Numbered from the stretch's first letter, positions 19,155 to 30,057 are shown. The stretch is 64,000 nt of DNA from Leptolyngbya sp. Cla-17 (GCF_016807185.1 NZ_JAEVYN010000001.1:2320161-2384160), one strand, 5' to 3'. Numbers and translations are program-made. The notes: generated by a model from the sequence alone, not told the origin.

Positions 19155-22100
19155 ATGAGAACTTCTGATCTCCAACTTCGGCTCAATCATTACTATGAGC
19201 AGATCAAAACAATCATTTTGACGCGCCAAAACCCACTAACTGGGCTGCTTCCGGCTAGTACTGCGGTCAACGCTCACGGTGACTACACCGATGCTTGGGT
19301 GCGAGACAACGTGTATAGCATTTTAGCGGTGTGGGGCTTGGCACTCGCCTATCGCAAAGTGGACGACGATCGCGGACGCACATTTGAGTTAGAACACAGC
19401 GTCATCAAGTTGATGCGAGGGCTACTGTTTGCCATGATGCGCCAAGCTCATAAAGTGGAAGCCTTTAAGGAAACTCAATCCTTACTAGATGCACTGCACG
19501 CCAAATATGACACCCAAACAGGCGATGTTGTGGTAGATGACGATGCTTGGGGGCACTTGCAATTGGATGCAACCTCCGTTTTTCTCCTGATGCTGGCGCA
19601 GATGACCGCATCGGGGCTACACATTATTTTTGACAATGATGAAGTCAATTTCATTCAAAATCTGGTTTATTACATTGGTAGAACCTATCGCACCCCAGAT
19701 TACGGAATCTGGGAGCGAGGCAACAAAATTAACCACGGTAATCCAGAGCTAAATGCTAGCTCTGTGGGCATGGCAAAGGCAGCCCTAGAAGCAATGAACG
19801 GGCTGAATTTGTACGGGGTCAAAGGAGGCCAGTCCTCGGTGATTCATGTGTTACCCGATGAAATCGCCCGCGCCAGAATCACTCTGGAATCGCTGTTGCC
19901 TAGAGAATCCAGTTCTAAGGAAGTGGATGCTGCATCTTTAAGCATCATTGGGTTTCCGGCGTTTGCAGTAGATGATTTGGAATTATGCGATCGCACTCGC
20001 AACAAAATCATCGACAAACTGCAAGGACGCTACGGCTGCAAACGCTTCTTACGAGATGGGCACCAAACGGTCTTAGAAGACACGACCCGTCTACACTACG
20101 AACCCTGGGAACTAAAGCAGTTTGAACACATCGAGTGTGAATGGCCTCTTTTCTTTACCTATCTACTGCTGGATAGCGTCTTTCGGGGCGACCAAATGCA
20201 AATCAGTGAGTATCAAGCCAAACTGCAAGCGGTAGTAGTGGAGCGAGACGGCGTAGGATTGCTGCCAGAACTCTACTTTGTGCCTAACGACCTGGTGGAA
20301 CCTGAGCGGAAAAACCCTCAGAGCCAGCCCCGTCTTCCCAATGAAAATATTCCCCTGGTATGGGCACAGAGCTTGTATCTTCTAGGGCAACTGTTGAGCG
20401 AAGGATTAATATCGGTCGGCGATATTGATCCTCTCGGTCGCCATTTGCATGTGCGACAACAGCGGAAGCCGATTGTGCAAATTGCCCTGTTATCAGAAGA
20501 CGAAGCCCTTCAGTCTCGGCTCGCGGCCTACGGAATTGACACCCAAACTCCCAAACAGATTGAGCCGATTCAAGTACGGCGCGCTACCGAGTTGGCAGAT
20601 GCCTATACCCAAATTGGACGCAACGATAAATTAGGGCTAACGGGTCGCCCTTGGCGGCGGCTGCGGGGATTGACCACTTCTCGCATCTTCCGTGTTTCGG
20701 GAGAAACCGCGGTTTTTTTGCCATCCCTGCTCGACCAGCAACAGTTTTACCTTTCTCTCGATCCTCACTTTCTCGTCAGTCAAATTCGTTCTGAAATTGC
20801 TCATATTCAGCGCCACTGGAATCAGTTGGGTCGTCCCACTATGACCCTGTTGTTAAACCACACCATGCTCAAAGGAGAAGACGAAATTGACAAAGGATTG
20901 CCCATCCTGATGCTGATCAAGGAACTTCAAGAAGGAAGTTGCAATGGGGTGCAGGTAAGATTGGGACGATTGAATCAGTTGATGCTGACTGCCTGCACGG
21001 AGCGGATGGACTTTTTGCACAGCTTTTCTTTTTCCAAAACTTCGGTGCAAGATGCGGCTCCCACGCAAGTTTACTTAGCTTTCAATCCAGACCGAAATTT
21101 TTCCCTCAGCATTACTCAAGAGTTCAAGCTGGAGTCTGAAACCGATGTGGCACCGCTGCTCCAAAGTTTGCGCCAGTCCGATAATCTGTATGAGCAATAT
21201 GAACTGTTGAGCAGTTTGTCGCGGCTGCATGGATTCGACTTTGATACGGGATTAGGTCAGCCAGCCCGTAAAGTGAGCGTAGAAGATCTGCTGAACGAAG
21301 TTTACTTCAAAGCCGATCGCCTAAAGTTGTGGGCAGTTTTGCGGGGGGTTGCTGGCTTATATGACAAGATGACCATCAATTTTGCGGATGTGGTGACGGA
21401 TATTTTGGTGCGACAGAAGCAGATTGCCGTAGGGCGTGCCTACAGTGAAGATTCTTTAATCACGCGCCCCCTAGCGCCCCAGGAAATTATGGAAAAACTG
21501 CGGGAGTTTTGCCGGGAAGATATTCGCGATCGCGTGTTAACCCAAGAGATTTTGGTCTATCTCAGCCTATTTATCAAAGCGGAACCTGCTTTGTTTGATG
21601 GTTTGCTAACCCTGCGAGTGGGGTTCTTGATTTTGCTGATTACCGCAGAGCTTGCACGGGAGTTTCAACTGACCCAAGATGAAGCTTATGAGCGCTTAAT
21701 GCAATTGAGTCCTCACGAAATTCAGACGCGGCTATATCAGGTACTTAAAGGCTACGACAATATTAACCAGTCCTTTTTTCAGCAAGAATCGCTGCGGGTC
21801 TCCCAGCAACAAGACGAGATTAACTGGGGAGTGCAATCCGAGCATCCTGAAGCCCAAACCGCGGGAGAATATTGGCTGCACAAACGCCAATTAGACGGGT
21901 CGCTGAATCGGGTGCCTGCAAATTTTTACCCTAGCGTCTGGAATATGTTGAAACACTGTAAAGGTTTAGTAATTGGTGACAAACTTGAACGGCGCAATCG
22001 GCTAGAAAGTGAGCCTGTGCTGGCAGAAATGACTCCGGGTGAAAAAAACTTTGCCCTACGGGTGGAGCATTTGTTAAACAAAATTCAGGCTCCTGAATAT

Positions 22101-22415
22101 CGCCAGGTGAATATTGAAACGCTGATGGAGTTGGCTGCATTTGGAGATCGCAACCCCGACCTATACATTGAAGAAACCATCGCGCTGGATGTGTTGATTG
22201 GTCATGCGGTGCGGCTATCATGGCTCGATCAATATCCTGAACATGGTCACCGCTACGACGAATTTAAAGCGGCAGCGTGGCGACACTTTTACGAAAGTAC
22301 GCCTTACGACTGTGCAACCTACACTGTTAAAGCGCTGCGGTTCCTGATTACCCTGGCAGAGTTTGGCGGCGACTCTTTTGAGGACGAAGCAGAAGCTATG
22401 AGTGGCAAGGCATAG
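19155..22415 (+). CDS. GH15-like / phosphorylase-kinase alpha-beta-like protein
   Basis: 1086 residues. Residues 1-430 form a glucoamylase-like (alpha/alpha)6 domain: GLLPASTAVNAHGDYTDAWVRDN near the N-terminus, DDAWGHLQLDATSVFL, ERGNKINHGNPELNASSVGMAKAAL, and a Trp/Glu-rich LHYEPWELKQFEHIECEWPL. The rest resembles the long regulatory region of phosphorylase kinase alpha/beta subunits rather than a secreted glucoamylase. There is no signal peptide, so it is cytosolic. In cyanobacteria such proteins are widespread; a role in glycogen control is an inference. ATG 19155 follows AGGAATC. Confidence 0.85.
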   Translation: MRTSDLQLRLNHYYEQIKTIILTRQNPLTGLLPASTAVNAHGDYTDAWVRDNVYSILAVWGLALAYRKVDDDRGRTFELEHSVIKLMRGLLFAMMRQAHKVEAFKETQSLLDALHAKYDTQTGDVVVDDDAWGHLQLDATSVFLLMLAQMTASGLHIIFDNDEVNFIQNLVYYIGRTYRTPDYGIWERGNKINHGNPELNASSVGMAKAALEAMNGLNLYGVKGGQSSVIHVLPDEIARARITLESLLPRESSSKEVDAASLSIIGFPAFAVDDLELCDRTRNKIIDKLQGRYGCKRFLRDGHQTVLEDTTRLHYEPWELKQFEHIECEWPLFFTYLLLDSVFRGDQMQISEYQAKLQAVVVERDGVGLLPELYFVPNDLVEPERKNPQSQPRLPNENIPLVWAQSLYLLGQLLSEGLISVGDIDPLGRHLHVRQQRKPIVQIALLSEDEALQSRLAAYGIDTQTPKQIEPIQVRRATELADAYTQIGRNDKLGLTGRPWRRLRGLTTSRIFRVSGETAVFLPSLLDQQQFYLSLDPHFLVSQIRSEIAHIQRHWNQLGRPTMTLLLNHTMLKGEDEIDKGLPILMLIKELQEGSCNGVQVRLGRLNQLMLTACTERMDFLHSFSFSKTSVQDAAPTQVYLAFNPDRNFSLSITQEFKLESETDVAPLLQSLRQSDNLYEQYELLSSLSRLHGFDFDTGLGQPARKVSVEDLLNEVYFKADRLKLWAVLRGVAGLYDKMTINFADVVTDILVRQKQIAVGRAYSEDSLITRPLAPQEIMEKLREFCREDIRDRVLTQEILVYLSLFIKAEPALFDGLLTLRVGFLILLITAELAREFQLTQDEAYERLMQLSPHEIQTRLYQVLKGYDNINQSFFQQESLRVSQQQDEINWGVQSEHPEAQTAGEYWLHKRQLDGSLNRVPANFYPSVWNMLKHCKGLVIGDKLERRNRLESEPVLAEMTPGEKNFALRVEHLLNKIQAPEYRQVNIETLMELAAFGDRNPDLYIEETIALDVLIGHAVRLSWLDQYPEHGHRYDEFKAAAWRHFYESTPYDCATYTVKALRFLITLAEFGGDSFEDEAEAMSGKA

Positions 22416-22482
22416 ACGCAAGGAGTGAGCATTAGTTGATGGTGAAAGAACAAGATAAAGACTGATCGCCCTGCTCACAACG

Positions 22483-22875
22483 TCATCTTTCCTCTAGCAA
22501 GCCGTCACAATATCGCAGCAAGAGTGTGAGGCGATCGCGCATCTGGTTTAGGCGTTGGTCAGCGGTTGATGCCTGTTTTGCCGCCTGCAAGAACATCACA
22601 TCCATGCTCAGTAAACGCAGTTGTTTGTCAATTTCCACGTTAAAAGACTGAACTTGATGGGCCAAGGCTGCATCTAACTCATCTGAGTTCAGCATCCGAA
22701 TATGTGTTTTGAAGAAGACTTGCAGGTCTGCTACAGACGCTTTCAGGCTAGCAACATCAGTCCTCTGAGCGATCGCCTGATTTATCTCAGTCACATGCTG
22801 CTTTAGCTTTTGATAAGTTTGGGAATATTCAGGTGGTAACTTGGGAATCTGCTCACAGTTTTCAAATTGCGTCAT
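22483..22875 (-). CDS. Small helical protein, possibly PatD-like
   Basis: 130 residues from ATG 22875, which follows AAGG; the open frame extends to 22908. All-helical, with residues 15-50 (YSQTYQKLKQHVTEINQAIAQ) and 80-128 rich in Leu heptads. It resembles what is annotated as heterocyst frequency control protein PatD in cyanobacteria, but my recognition is weak, and this window shows no other heterocyst gene. It follows the anchored protein at 22905-23393 by 29 bases, third in a PIN-led operon. Confidence 0.5.
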   Translation of the reverse strand: MTQFENCEQIPKLPPEYSQTYQKLKQHVTEINQAIAQRTDVASLKASVADLQVFFKTHIRMLNSDELDAALAHQVQSFNVEIDKQLRLLSMDVMFLQAAKQASTADQRLNQMRDRLTLLLRYCDGLLEER

Positions 22876-22904
22876 AGCCTTACCTTGCCAACATCCAGCA
22901 GCAT

Positions 22905-23393
22905 TCATTTAAGGGCTGATGTTTCCAGCCGATAGACTCTTCCCGTGGCATTCGTACGATACACCCAGCGTTGGGTGCCGTTGGAAAACACAACCTGCCA
23001 GCCTGGAACCAACGCTTGAGAACAAATTTCATCGTTTTTAGCCAGTCCCAGGCAGCCATCTGACCAGGTTTTTGGAGTAGATTGCACCATTTGCAGTTTG
23101 TTAGCCGAAACGCCAGTTTGCTTGCTCAACTCTTTTCGTAGGGTGTTGGCAATGGTTGATGGCAGTTTCGCAGTTGTTTTGGTGCTCATCTTTGCAGGCA
23201 CACTACTGGTAATGGGGCTAATAGACGGCATACCATCCGCGATCGCGCTCATGTCGCCACCAAAATCCAATGATACGCTTCCCACCAACAGCAGGAGCAA
23301 AACACCCTGAAACACTATTCTGGCAGTGATTTTAGCCCCTCTACGACTCTGGGATAGGGGTTGGGGTAAGGACCGTTGAAAAAAGTTGCACAT
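22905..23393 (-). CDS. Membrane-anchored or secreted cyanobacterial protein of unknown function
   Basis: 162 residues from ATG 23393; an upstream TTG at 23435 would overlap the PIN gene. A hydrophobic stretch at about 26-42 (IVFQGVLLLLLVGSVSL) is a signal anchor. A Ser/Thr-rich linker follows, then a compact C-terminal domain from about residue 80: LRKELSKQTGVSANKLQMVQ, TWSDGCLGLA, ICSQALVPGWQVVFSNG, RWVYRTNATGRVYRLE. Two conserved Cys (in DGCLGL and EICSQ) could form a disulfide outside the cytoplasm. This domain is familiar from other cyanobacteria, but I know of no function. Confidence 0.7.
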   Translation of the reverse strand: MCNFFQRSLPQPLSQSRRGAKITARIVFQGVLLLLLVGSVSLDFGGDMSAIADGMPSISPITSSVPAKMSTKTTAKLPSTIANTLRKELSKQTGVSANKLQMVQSTPKTWSDGCLGLAKNDEICSQALVPGWQVVFSNGTQRWVYRTNATGRVYRLETSALK

Positions 23394-23404
23394 CGCGTTA
23401 AGAC

Positions 23405-24184
23405 CTATTTCCCTACTATTGGGAGCTGTTGCCAAACTGGATTAAAGCTACTAGGGCTAATAAACCGCCAGGCGATCGCACCCACGGTCACGATTATGAT
23501 CAAGTTCACGATATTTGCCAATAGACGCGACCAGTGCGCTGGGCGACGAGCCGGAGTTCTACGAACAGAACGGGAGACCACTGGCGCGGGAGCCGTAGCT
23601 AAACGACCTGTAGATTTGTAAGTAGATGATCTAGGGCTAACAGCTTGGCGGCTAATCGCAAGCGTGGCGACCGTTTCAGGCGATCGTGTCAGTTGCAGGT
23701 AATGGGCGACAGCAACAGGGCGGCGCTGAGTCCGACTCCACTGCACTAAAGCTGCTAGTGGAATTCCATATAGATTTTTTGTGTTTAATTCTTGGAGCTT
23801 TTGCAGCATGGGTTGGTCATTAGCAACCACAATCACCAAACTATCGCGACGGCGGCGTGCTACTCCATAGGCACACTTCAACACATCCAAGGATAATCGC
23901 GCCCGTTGGCTGAGGCTATGCCCGTCAGCAGGTTTTAGGGAAGGATGCTCTGCGATCGCCAAGCTGACCTGCCAGCCGCTAGTGGGATAAAATCGGACAA
24001 ACTCACGAGCAGTGGCTTCAATCGCGGGTTCTGGCGCGCGATCGCAGAGGACATTCATTGCTTCTAGCGATCCCTCAGACACCAAACATTCCCCTAATTG
24101 AGAAAATTGCTGCCACTCGCGGGTTTTGCCAACTAATAGAGCACTCGTATCAAACACAATGACAAAAGACGGTAGAAGAGACAT
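23405..24184 (-). CDS. PIN-domain protein with C-terminal membrane anchor
   Basis: 259 residues. The N-terminal 150 residues look like a PIN nuclease fold: VIVFDTSALL with the first acidic residue at Asp12, further acidic residues in LSLDVLKCAYG, and VIVVANDQPML. A basic, Ser/Arg/Pro-rich linker (about 175-220) leads to a hydrophobic segment near the end (LLANIVNLIIIVTVGAIAW). PIN toxins are usually about 130 residues and soluble, and no antitoxin-sized gene precedes this one, so a toxin role is unlikely. First gene of a three-gene operon; the next ATG is 12 bases downstream. Confidence 0.7.
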   Translation of the reverse strand: MSLLPSFVIVFDTSALLVGKTREWQQFSQLGECLVSEGSLEAMNVLCDRAPEPAIEATAREFVRFYPTSGWQVSLAIAEHPSLKPADGHSLSQRARLSLDVLKCAYGVARRRRDSLVIVVANDQPMLQKLQELNTKNLYGIPLAALVQWSRTQRRPVAVAHYLQLTRSPETVATLAISRQAVSPRSSTYKSTGRLATAPAPVVSRSVRRTPARRPAHWSRLLANIVNLIIIVTVGAIAWRFISPSSFNPVWQQLPIVGK

Positions 24185-24427
24185 AAACCTAATTATTAAA
24201 TGTTGATTAATTCAATGCTGGTGAGTTTGATAAGCTGCGATACCCGTAATGTGTATTTTTACTTCTAGCAACGTTCCTAGACCTAAAAATTGGCACGAAA
24301 CGTGAAGCTATGTTGCGAACGCTTTAAAGTAAATTTAAAAAATCTCTCTCTCTGACGTTACCGTCTTAACTTAGAAGCTAATAGATTTAAAGTCAGCAAT
24401 ACTAACAACAAAACTTTCAAGGCAGTT

Positions 24428-24745
24428 ATGAATAACCTATCAAAGTACCGGATGAACTGCACTCTCTCTTTTGGTGATATTTATGGTCAGATTATTGTTT
24501 GGTTAATGGTCATTTTCTTGAGTCTGTCTGCTGCCATGGCATTAATGGGGGCGAGTAAACCAATTTATGCGATCGCGATCGTAGGGCTAATCTTGGTATT
24601 GACGATTCCCTTTCTGCTATTTGCATTCGTCACAACTCTTTTGAATCATATTGAACTGACGGAAGTTGACCCTGTTATAGAAAAAGTCACAAATACCACA
24701 CCCATCGCGACTCCTAGTCAGCAAGCGGCTCAAGTCACGGGATGA
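24428..24745 (+). CDS. Small two-helix membrane protein
   Basis: 105 residues with two hydrophobic segments (about 22-42, QIIVWLMVIFLSLSAAMALMG, and 46-70), then a soluble Thr/Pro-rich tail of about 30 residues. No motif that I recognise. It is alone on the plus strand; a terminator-like hairpin follows about 105 bases after the stop. Confidence 0.65.
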   Translation: MNNLSKYRMNCTLSFGDIYGQIIVWLMVIFLSLSAAMALMGASKPIYAIAIVGLILVLTIPFLLFAFVTTLLNHIELTEVDPVIEKVTNTTPIATPSQQAAQVTG

Positions 24746-24849
24746 TGTCATTACTGAAAGCGATTCCCGTAGGGAGTCCTATGGAAAGCTTCGCTAACGT
24801 TTCACGAATTGCGCAGTCATCAATGCCACTCGATAGGCACTAACTATCC

Positions 24850-24885
24850 AAAGTTCCCTTATTTTCTGCAGGGAACTTTGTCGTT
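24850..24885 (+). terminator. Hairpin upstream of sdhA
   Basis: AAAGTTCCC (24850-24858) pairs perfectly with GGGAACTTT (24871-24879) over a 12-base loop, followed by GTCGTTTT. Likely terminates the small membrane-protein transcript before the sdhA gene. Confidence 0.55.
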
Positions 24886-24930
24886 TTCACCCTACTTTTG
24901 ACTTTCTTACTCTCCTACTCCTTTTCTCGC

Positions 24931-26658
24931 ATGATCGAACACGACGTAATTATTATTGGTGGCGGATTAGCCGGATCTCGCGCCGCACTGGAAATTGTTC
25001 GCACTAATCCGACGTTGAGCGTCGGGCTAATTGCCAAGACCCACCCCATTCGCTCCCATTCCGTGGCAGCACAGGGCGGTATGGCAGCCTCTCTGCAAAA
25101 TGCCGATCCAACCGATAGCTGGGAAGCTCACGCTTTCGACACGGTGAAAGGCTCTGATTATCTCGCCGACCAGGACGCGGTTGAAATTCTCACGCGTGAA
25201 GCGCCCGATGTAGTGATTGATTTGGAGCACATGGGCGTGCTATTTTCCCGCGCTGCCGATGGACGCATTGCCCAACGCGCCTTTGGTGGACATTCACACA
25301 ATCGCACCTGCTACGCCGCCGATAAAACCGGACATGCCATTCTGCATGAACTCTTTTGTAACCTGATGCAGTTTGGAGTCACCATTTACGACGAATGGTA
25401 TGTAACGCGGCTGATCTTGGAAGATGGGCAGGCAAAAGGTGTGATCATGTATCACTTGCTAGACGGGCAGTTGGCGATCGCCCGTGCCAAAGCCATCATG
25501 ATTGCCACCGGCGGCTACGGGCGCGTTTACAACACCACCTCCAACGACTACGCTTCCACGGGGGATGGGCTGGCAATGACGGCACTAGCCGGGTTGCCGT
25601 TAGAAGATATCGAGTTCGTCCAGTTTCACCCCACGGGGCTGTATCCAGTGGGCGTATTGATTTCGGAAGCGGTGCGGGGCGAAGGGGCGTATCTGATCAA
25701 TCATGAAGGGCGCAGGTTCATGGAAGATTACGCACCCAGCCGAATGGAGCTAGCCCCGCGTGACATCACTTCACGGGCGATGACGCGAGAAATTCGAGCA
25801 GGGCGTGGGATTAATTCGGATGGCAGCGCGGGTGGACCGTTTATCTATCTAGACCTGCGCCACATGGGCAAGGAAAAGATCATGAGCCGAGTGCCGTTTT
25901 GTTGGGAAGAAGCCCATCGCCTGCTGGGAATCGATGCAGTGCATGAGCCGATGCCCGTTCGTCCAACGGTGCATTACTCTATGGGTGGCATTCCGGTCAA
26001 CACTGATGGTCGGGTACGCGGCAGCGCGGATGAGTTGGTGGAAGGTTTTTTTGCAGCGGGAGAAGCAGCATGTGTGTCGGTGCATGGGGCAAACCGACTG
26101 GGCAGCAATTCCCTGCTGGAATGTGTGGTGTATGGGCGCAGAACGGGAGCCGCGATCGCGGCCTATGTGCAAAACCGCAAATTGCCCGATCTTGATGAAA
26201 CGCACTATCTCACCGAAGCTACTGACCAAATCCAATCGTTGATCGATCAAGATGGCACCTACCGGATTGCTCAAATCCGGCAGCAATATCAAGACTGCAT
26301 GACCCAGTATTGCGGCGTGTTTCGGTCAGAATCAATCATGCAGGAAGGGATTGCCAAGCTGAAAGACATTCAGCAGCTTTATAGCCAGATGCGGTTGGAT
26401 GATAAAGGCAAAGACTGGAACACTGAACTCATCGAAGCTTTAGAACTTCGCAGCCTGATGATTGTGGGTGAAATGATCTTGACTTCCGCCTTAAATCGCA
26501 AGGAGAGTCGGGGTTCTCATGCGCGAGAAGACTACCCCGATCGCGACGATACCAACTTCCTCAAACATACCCTCACTTACTATTCTCCCGCAGGCATCGA
26601 TATTCAATACAGGCCCGTTGTCATCACCCAATTTCAACCCCAAGAACGTAAATACTAA
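24931..26658 (+). CDS. sdhA: Succinate dehydrogenase/fumarate reductase flavoprotein subunit
   Basis: 575 residues. Oxidises succinate to fumarate (or the reverse) with covalently bound FAD at the membrane. The N-terminal HDVIIIGGGLAGSRAALE is the dinucleotide fold, SHSVAAQGGMAAS includes the His that usually binds FAD covalently, and the active-site FGGHSHNRTCYAADKTG, PTVHYSMGG and GANRLGSNSLLE follow. I start at ATG 24931; the frame is open to a TTG at 24898. No iron-sulfur (sdhB) or membrane-anchor gene is adjacent, so it is a lone subunit gene, as often in cyanobacteria. Confidence 0.93.
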   Translation: MIEHDVIIIGGGLAGSRAALEIVRTNPTLSVGLIAKTHPIRSHSVAAQGGMAASLQNADPTDSWEAHAFDTVKGSDYLADQDAVEILTREAPDVVIDLEHMGVLFSRAADGRIAQRAFGGHSHNRTCYAADKTGHAILHELFCNLMQFGVTIYDEWYVTRLILEDGQAKGVIMYHLLDGQLAIARAKAIMIATGGYGRVYNTTSNDYASTGDGLAMTALAGLPLEDIEFVQFHPTGLYPVGVLISEAVRGEGAYLINHEGRRFMEDYAPSRMELAPRDITSRAMTREIRAGRGINSDGSAGGPFIYLDLRHMGKEKIMSRVPFCWEEAHRLLGIDAVHEPMPVRPTVHYSMGGIPVNTDGRVRGSADELVEGFFAAGEAACVSVHGANRLGSNSLLECVVYGRRTGAAIAAYVQNRKLPDLDETHYLTEATDQIQSLIDQDGTYRIAQIRQQYQDCMTQYCGVFRSESIMQEGIAKLKDIQQLYSQMRLDDKGKDWNTELIEALELRSLMIVGEMILTSALNRKESRGSHAREDYPDRDDTNFLKHTLTYYSPAGIDIQYRPVVITQFQPQERKY

Positions 26659-26698
26659 AGCCATTGTTGATGGTTTCGACTACGCTCAACACACGCTG

Positions 26699-27547
26699 TC
26701 AGGCATACAGTGCTGTCGCATGATGGCGAATATGGTCAGCAATAAAGCTAGCGATGAAGTAATAGCTATGATCGTAGCCCGCCTGACGGCGTAGAACGAG
26801 AGGCTGTCGAGCCTTTTTACAAGCCTGCTCAAATACGTCTGGCATGAGTTGATTATCAAGAAATTTATCTGCTGTCCCTTGGTCAATCAAGATTGAGCCC
26901 GGAAAGTTGGCGGTTAGCACCAGTTCGCTAGCATCGTAGTCGCGCCATGGGGTTAAATCCTTGCCCAGGTAATTAGTAAAGGCTTTTTGTCCCCAGGGGC
27001 ACTGAATGGGGGCGCAGATCGGTGCAAAGGCAGAAACAGAACGGTAGCGATCGCGGTTTCTCAAGGCACACACCAGCGCTCCATGCCCCCCCATGGAATG
27101 TCCAAAAATCCCCTGGCGATCGGGCTGCACTGGAAAGTGTTCAGCAATCAACGCGGGTAGCTCATCTACTACATAGCGATACATTTGGTAATGCTGGTTC
27201 CAAGGCGCAACTGTAGCATCCACATAAAATCCTGCACCTGCCCCAAAATCCCAGTCATCGGTTTCACCCGGAATGCCTGTATTGCGTGGACTGGTATCGG
27301 GAGCCACCAGCACTAGCCCATGCTCTGCCGCATACTGTTGCACCCCCGACTTTGCCATCACGTTTTCTTCGGTACAGGTCAATCCTGACAGATAGTACAG
27401 GACTGGTAGCGGATGAGAATTTGCTTGAGGTGGTTGATAGACCGAAAACTTCATCTCGCTGCGGCAGCTAGAGGAAAAGTGTTTGTAAAAGCCTAAGATG
27501 CCACCAAAGCATCGGGTCTGGCTAATTAGGTCATGAGGAGAAGACAT
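26699..27547 (-). CDS. fghA: S-formylglutathione hydrolase
   Basis: Esterase-D-type serine hydrolase that splits S-formylglutathione into formate and glutathione. 282 residues from ATG 27547 (a GTG at 27559 is also in frame). The nucleophile motif [10 protein letters not shown] is near residue 144, [16 protein letters not shown] forms the oxyanion region, and the C-terminal [12 protein letters not shown] carries the catalytic His. It lies 147 bases downstream of frmA in the same direction, completing the glutathione-dependent formaldehyde detoxification pair. Confidence 0.94.
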   Translation of the reverse strand: MSSPHDLISQTRCFGGILGFYKHFSSSCRSEMKFSVYQPPQANSHPLPVLYYLSGLTCTEENVMAKSGVQQYAAEHGLVLVAPDTSPRNTGIPGETDDWDFGAGAGFYVDATVAPWNQHYQMYRYVVDELPALIAEHFPVQPDRQGIFGHSMGGHGALVCALRNRDRYRSVSAFAPICAPIQCPWGQKAFTNYLGKDLTPWRDYDASELVLTANFPGSILIDQGTADKFLDNQLMPDVFEQACKKARQPLVLRRQAGYDHSYYFIASFIADHIRHHATALYA

Positions 27548-27694
27548 GAAGTTATTCACTGGTATGAGGGCTGATGCTAGCTTAGACGGCGTTAAAGAAC
27601 CCCTACAAATTCCATCCCCGATTCAGCAACGCCGCTTAGAAAGCCCTGATAAGTTGATATCTAATTTGAATTTAAGCCGCAAACCTGACGGAGA

Positions 27695-28825
<1,131 letters not shown>

Positions 28826-29006
28826 TTATGCGTAGCTGTTCAATTATCTCGTGTATTTTTGGCGATCGCGCCTTTGAGTGTCAAAACTGGAGGGTGATAG
28901 CCTAAACCTGCGCAATGGCGGGACATACAGACAAATAGATTAAGATCTTTAATCTTAATTTTCTAATCTATCTCATGCGAATAGGTTCATTTGGAAATGG
29001 CTACAC

Positions 29007-29012
29007 TATAAT
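29007..29012 (+). promoter_or_regulatory. -10 box for the HU gene
   Basis: TATAAT, 35 bases before the HU ATG. A near-palindrome AGATTAAGATCTTTAATCT lies upstream at about 28938-28956 and may be a protein-binding site. No good -35 box is seen. Confidence 0.5.
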
Positions 29013-29047
29013 CGCTGCAGGCTATTCGATACAGTACGAGGTTTATT

Positions 29048-29368
29048 ATGAACAAAAGCGAGTTAGTTGATGCGATCGCGGCAAAAGCAGAGATCACCAA
29101 GAAAGATGCTGATGCGGTTTTAAGTGCAGTTATTGATGCCATTATGGAAGCAGTTGCGGAAGGGGAAAAGGTTACCCTGGTTGGTTTTGGCACTTTTGAA
29201 GCCCGTCAACGTCAAGCCAGAGAAGGACGCAACCCCAGCACTGGCAAACCGATTAAAATTCCAGCAACGACCGTTCCGGCGTTTTCTGCAGGTAAATCTT
29301 TTAAGGAAAAGGTTGCACCCGCAAAAGAAGAAAAGAAAGCGACTAAAACCACAACGAAGAAGAAATAA
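29048..29368 (+). CDS. hup: HU-family nucleoid protein
   Basis: 106 residues. MNKSELVDAIAAKAEITKKD at the N-terminus, the VGFGTFEARQRQAREGRNP beta-arm signature (residues 45-65) and KIPATTVPAFSAGKSFKE leave no doubt. The product is a DNA-bending dimer of the nucleoid. About 12 extra residues at the C-terminus are Lys/Thr-rich (KKATKTTTKKK), a tail lacking in the typical 90-residue HU, which probably adds DNA or RNA contacts. It is single, with a clear -10 box upstream. Confidence 0.96.
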   Translation: MNKSELVDAIAAKAEITKKDADAVLSAVIDAIMEAVAEGEKVTLVGFGTFEARQRQAREGRNPSTGKPIKIPATTVPAFSAGKSFKEKVAPAKEEKKATKTTTKKK

Positions 29369-29443
29369 GTCCATTTCAAGCAAGGGATCGGTTCAGGGCA
29401 ACTGCTTGGTCAAGTCATTCTGACGGACAGTGCCCTAAGGTCC

Positions 29444-30055
29444 CTAGATTCGTCCAACCACCTTAATTGTTCCATCGGCAGTTGTATTGAGCACAATCAA
29501 TTCGCCCTGCCGAGGAAAAATGTTGGTAAGTGCTGTGATATTGACTTGGTGGGTGACTAAAATGCTCACGCCCTTTTGACTGGATTTGTTTTTAATCCAT
29601 TGTCTGATAGTTGCAGTCTGCCTAGGTTCCCGATTGGAATTTTGAAAAAATGAATTGAGGGCGGGAAAGGGTTCTACAGCTCCTAAATTGAGCAGTCGAG
29701 CTGTATCTAAGCAGCGACACCACTGGCTTGAAAATATTTTGGCAATTGGGATGGCGCGATCGCGGAATGCTTGACCAATCTTTGCTGCTTGAGCGCGCCC
29801 TGATGCCGACAAATTGCGCTGGGTTGAGCAATCTTTTAACTGGAAGTTGGCGGGATCGCCCGTTCCCGGCGCTTCGGCATGGCGCATCAACACGACATAG
29901 CCTGGTTTCGCTTGTTGCAGCAGCTTCCAAGCGGCTTCACTAGTGCTAGATTGAGCGTTGCTGAGTTGGGCGATCGAACCGGTATTCATGGCTAACTGAG
30001 TAGTCAGCGCCATGAGCCCACCACCAGCTAAGGCGATCGCCCTTACCCTATTCAT
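29444..30055 (-). CDS. Exported histidine phosphatase family protein
   Basis: 203 residues from ATG 30055, which follows AGGTTAGA; the upstream gene stops 2 bases before it. A signal-like segment (AIALAGGGLMALTTQLAM) opens the protein. The catalytic motif VVLMRHAEAPG contains the RH dyad, and a second His lies in ILVTHQVNITAL. The Cys-containing SSQWCRCLDTARLL is typical of this exported branch. The substrate is unknown. It is last in a DsbD-like/redoxin/phosphatase operon. Confidence 0.82.
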   Translation of the reverse strand: MNRVRAIALAGGGLMALTTQLAMNTGSIAQLSNAQSSTSEAAWKLLQQAKPGYVVLMRHAEAPGTGDPANFQLKDCSTQRNLSASGRAQAAKIGQAFRDRAIPIAKIFSSQWCRCLDTARLLNLGAVEPFPALNSFFQNSNREPRQTATIRQWIKNKSSQKGVSILVTHQVNITALTNIFPRQGELIVLNTTADGTIKVVGRI

Positions 30056-30057
30056 TT

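Noticed and set aside
23405..24184. Toxin-antitoxin module (VapC-like)
   Set aside because: The protein is twice the usual toxin length, has a membrane anchor, and no antitoxin-sized gene precedes or overlaps it.
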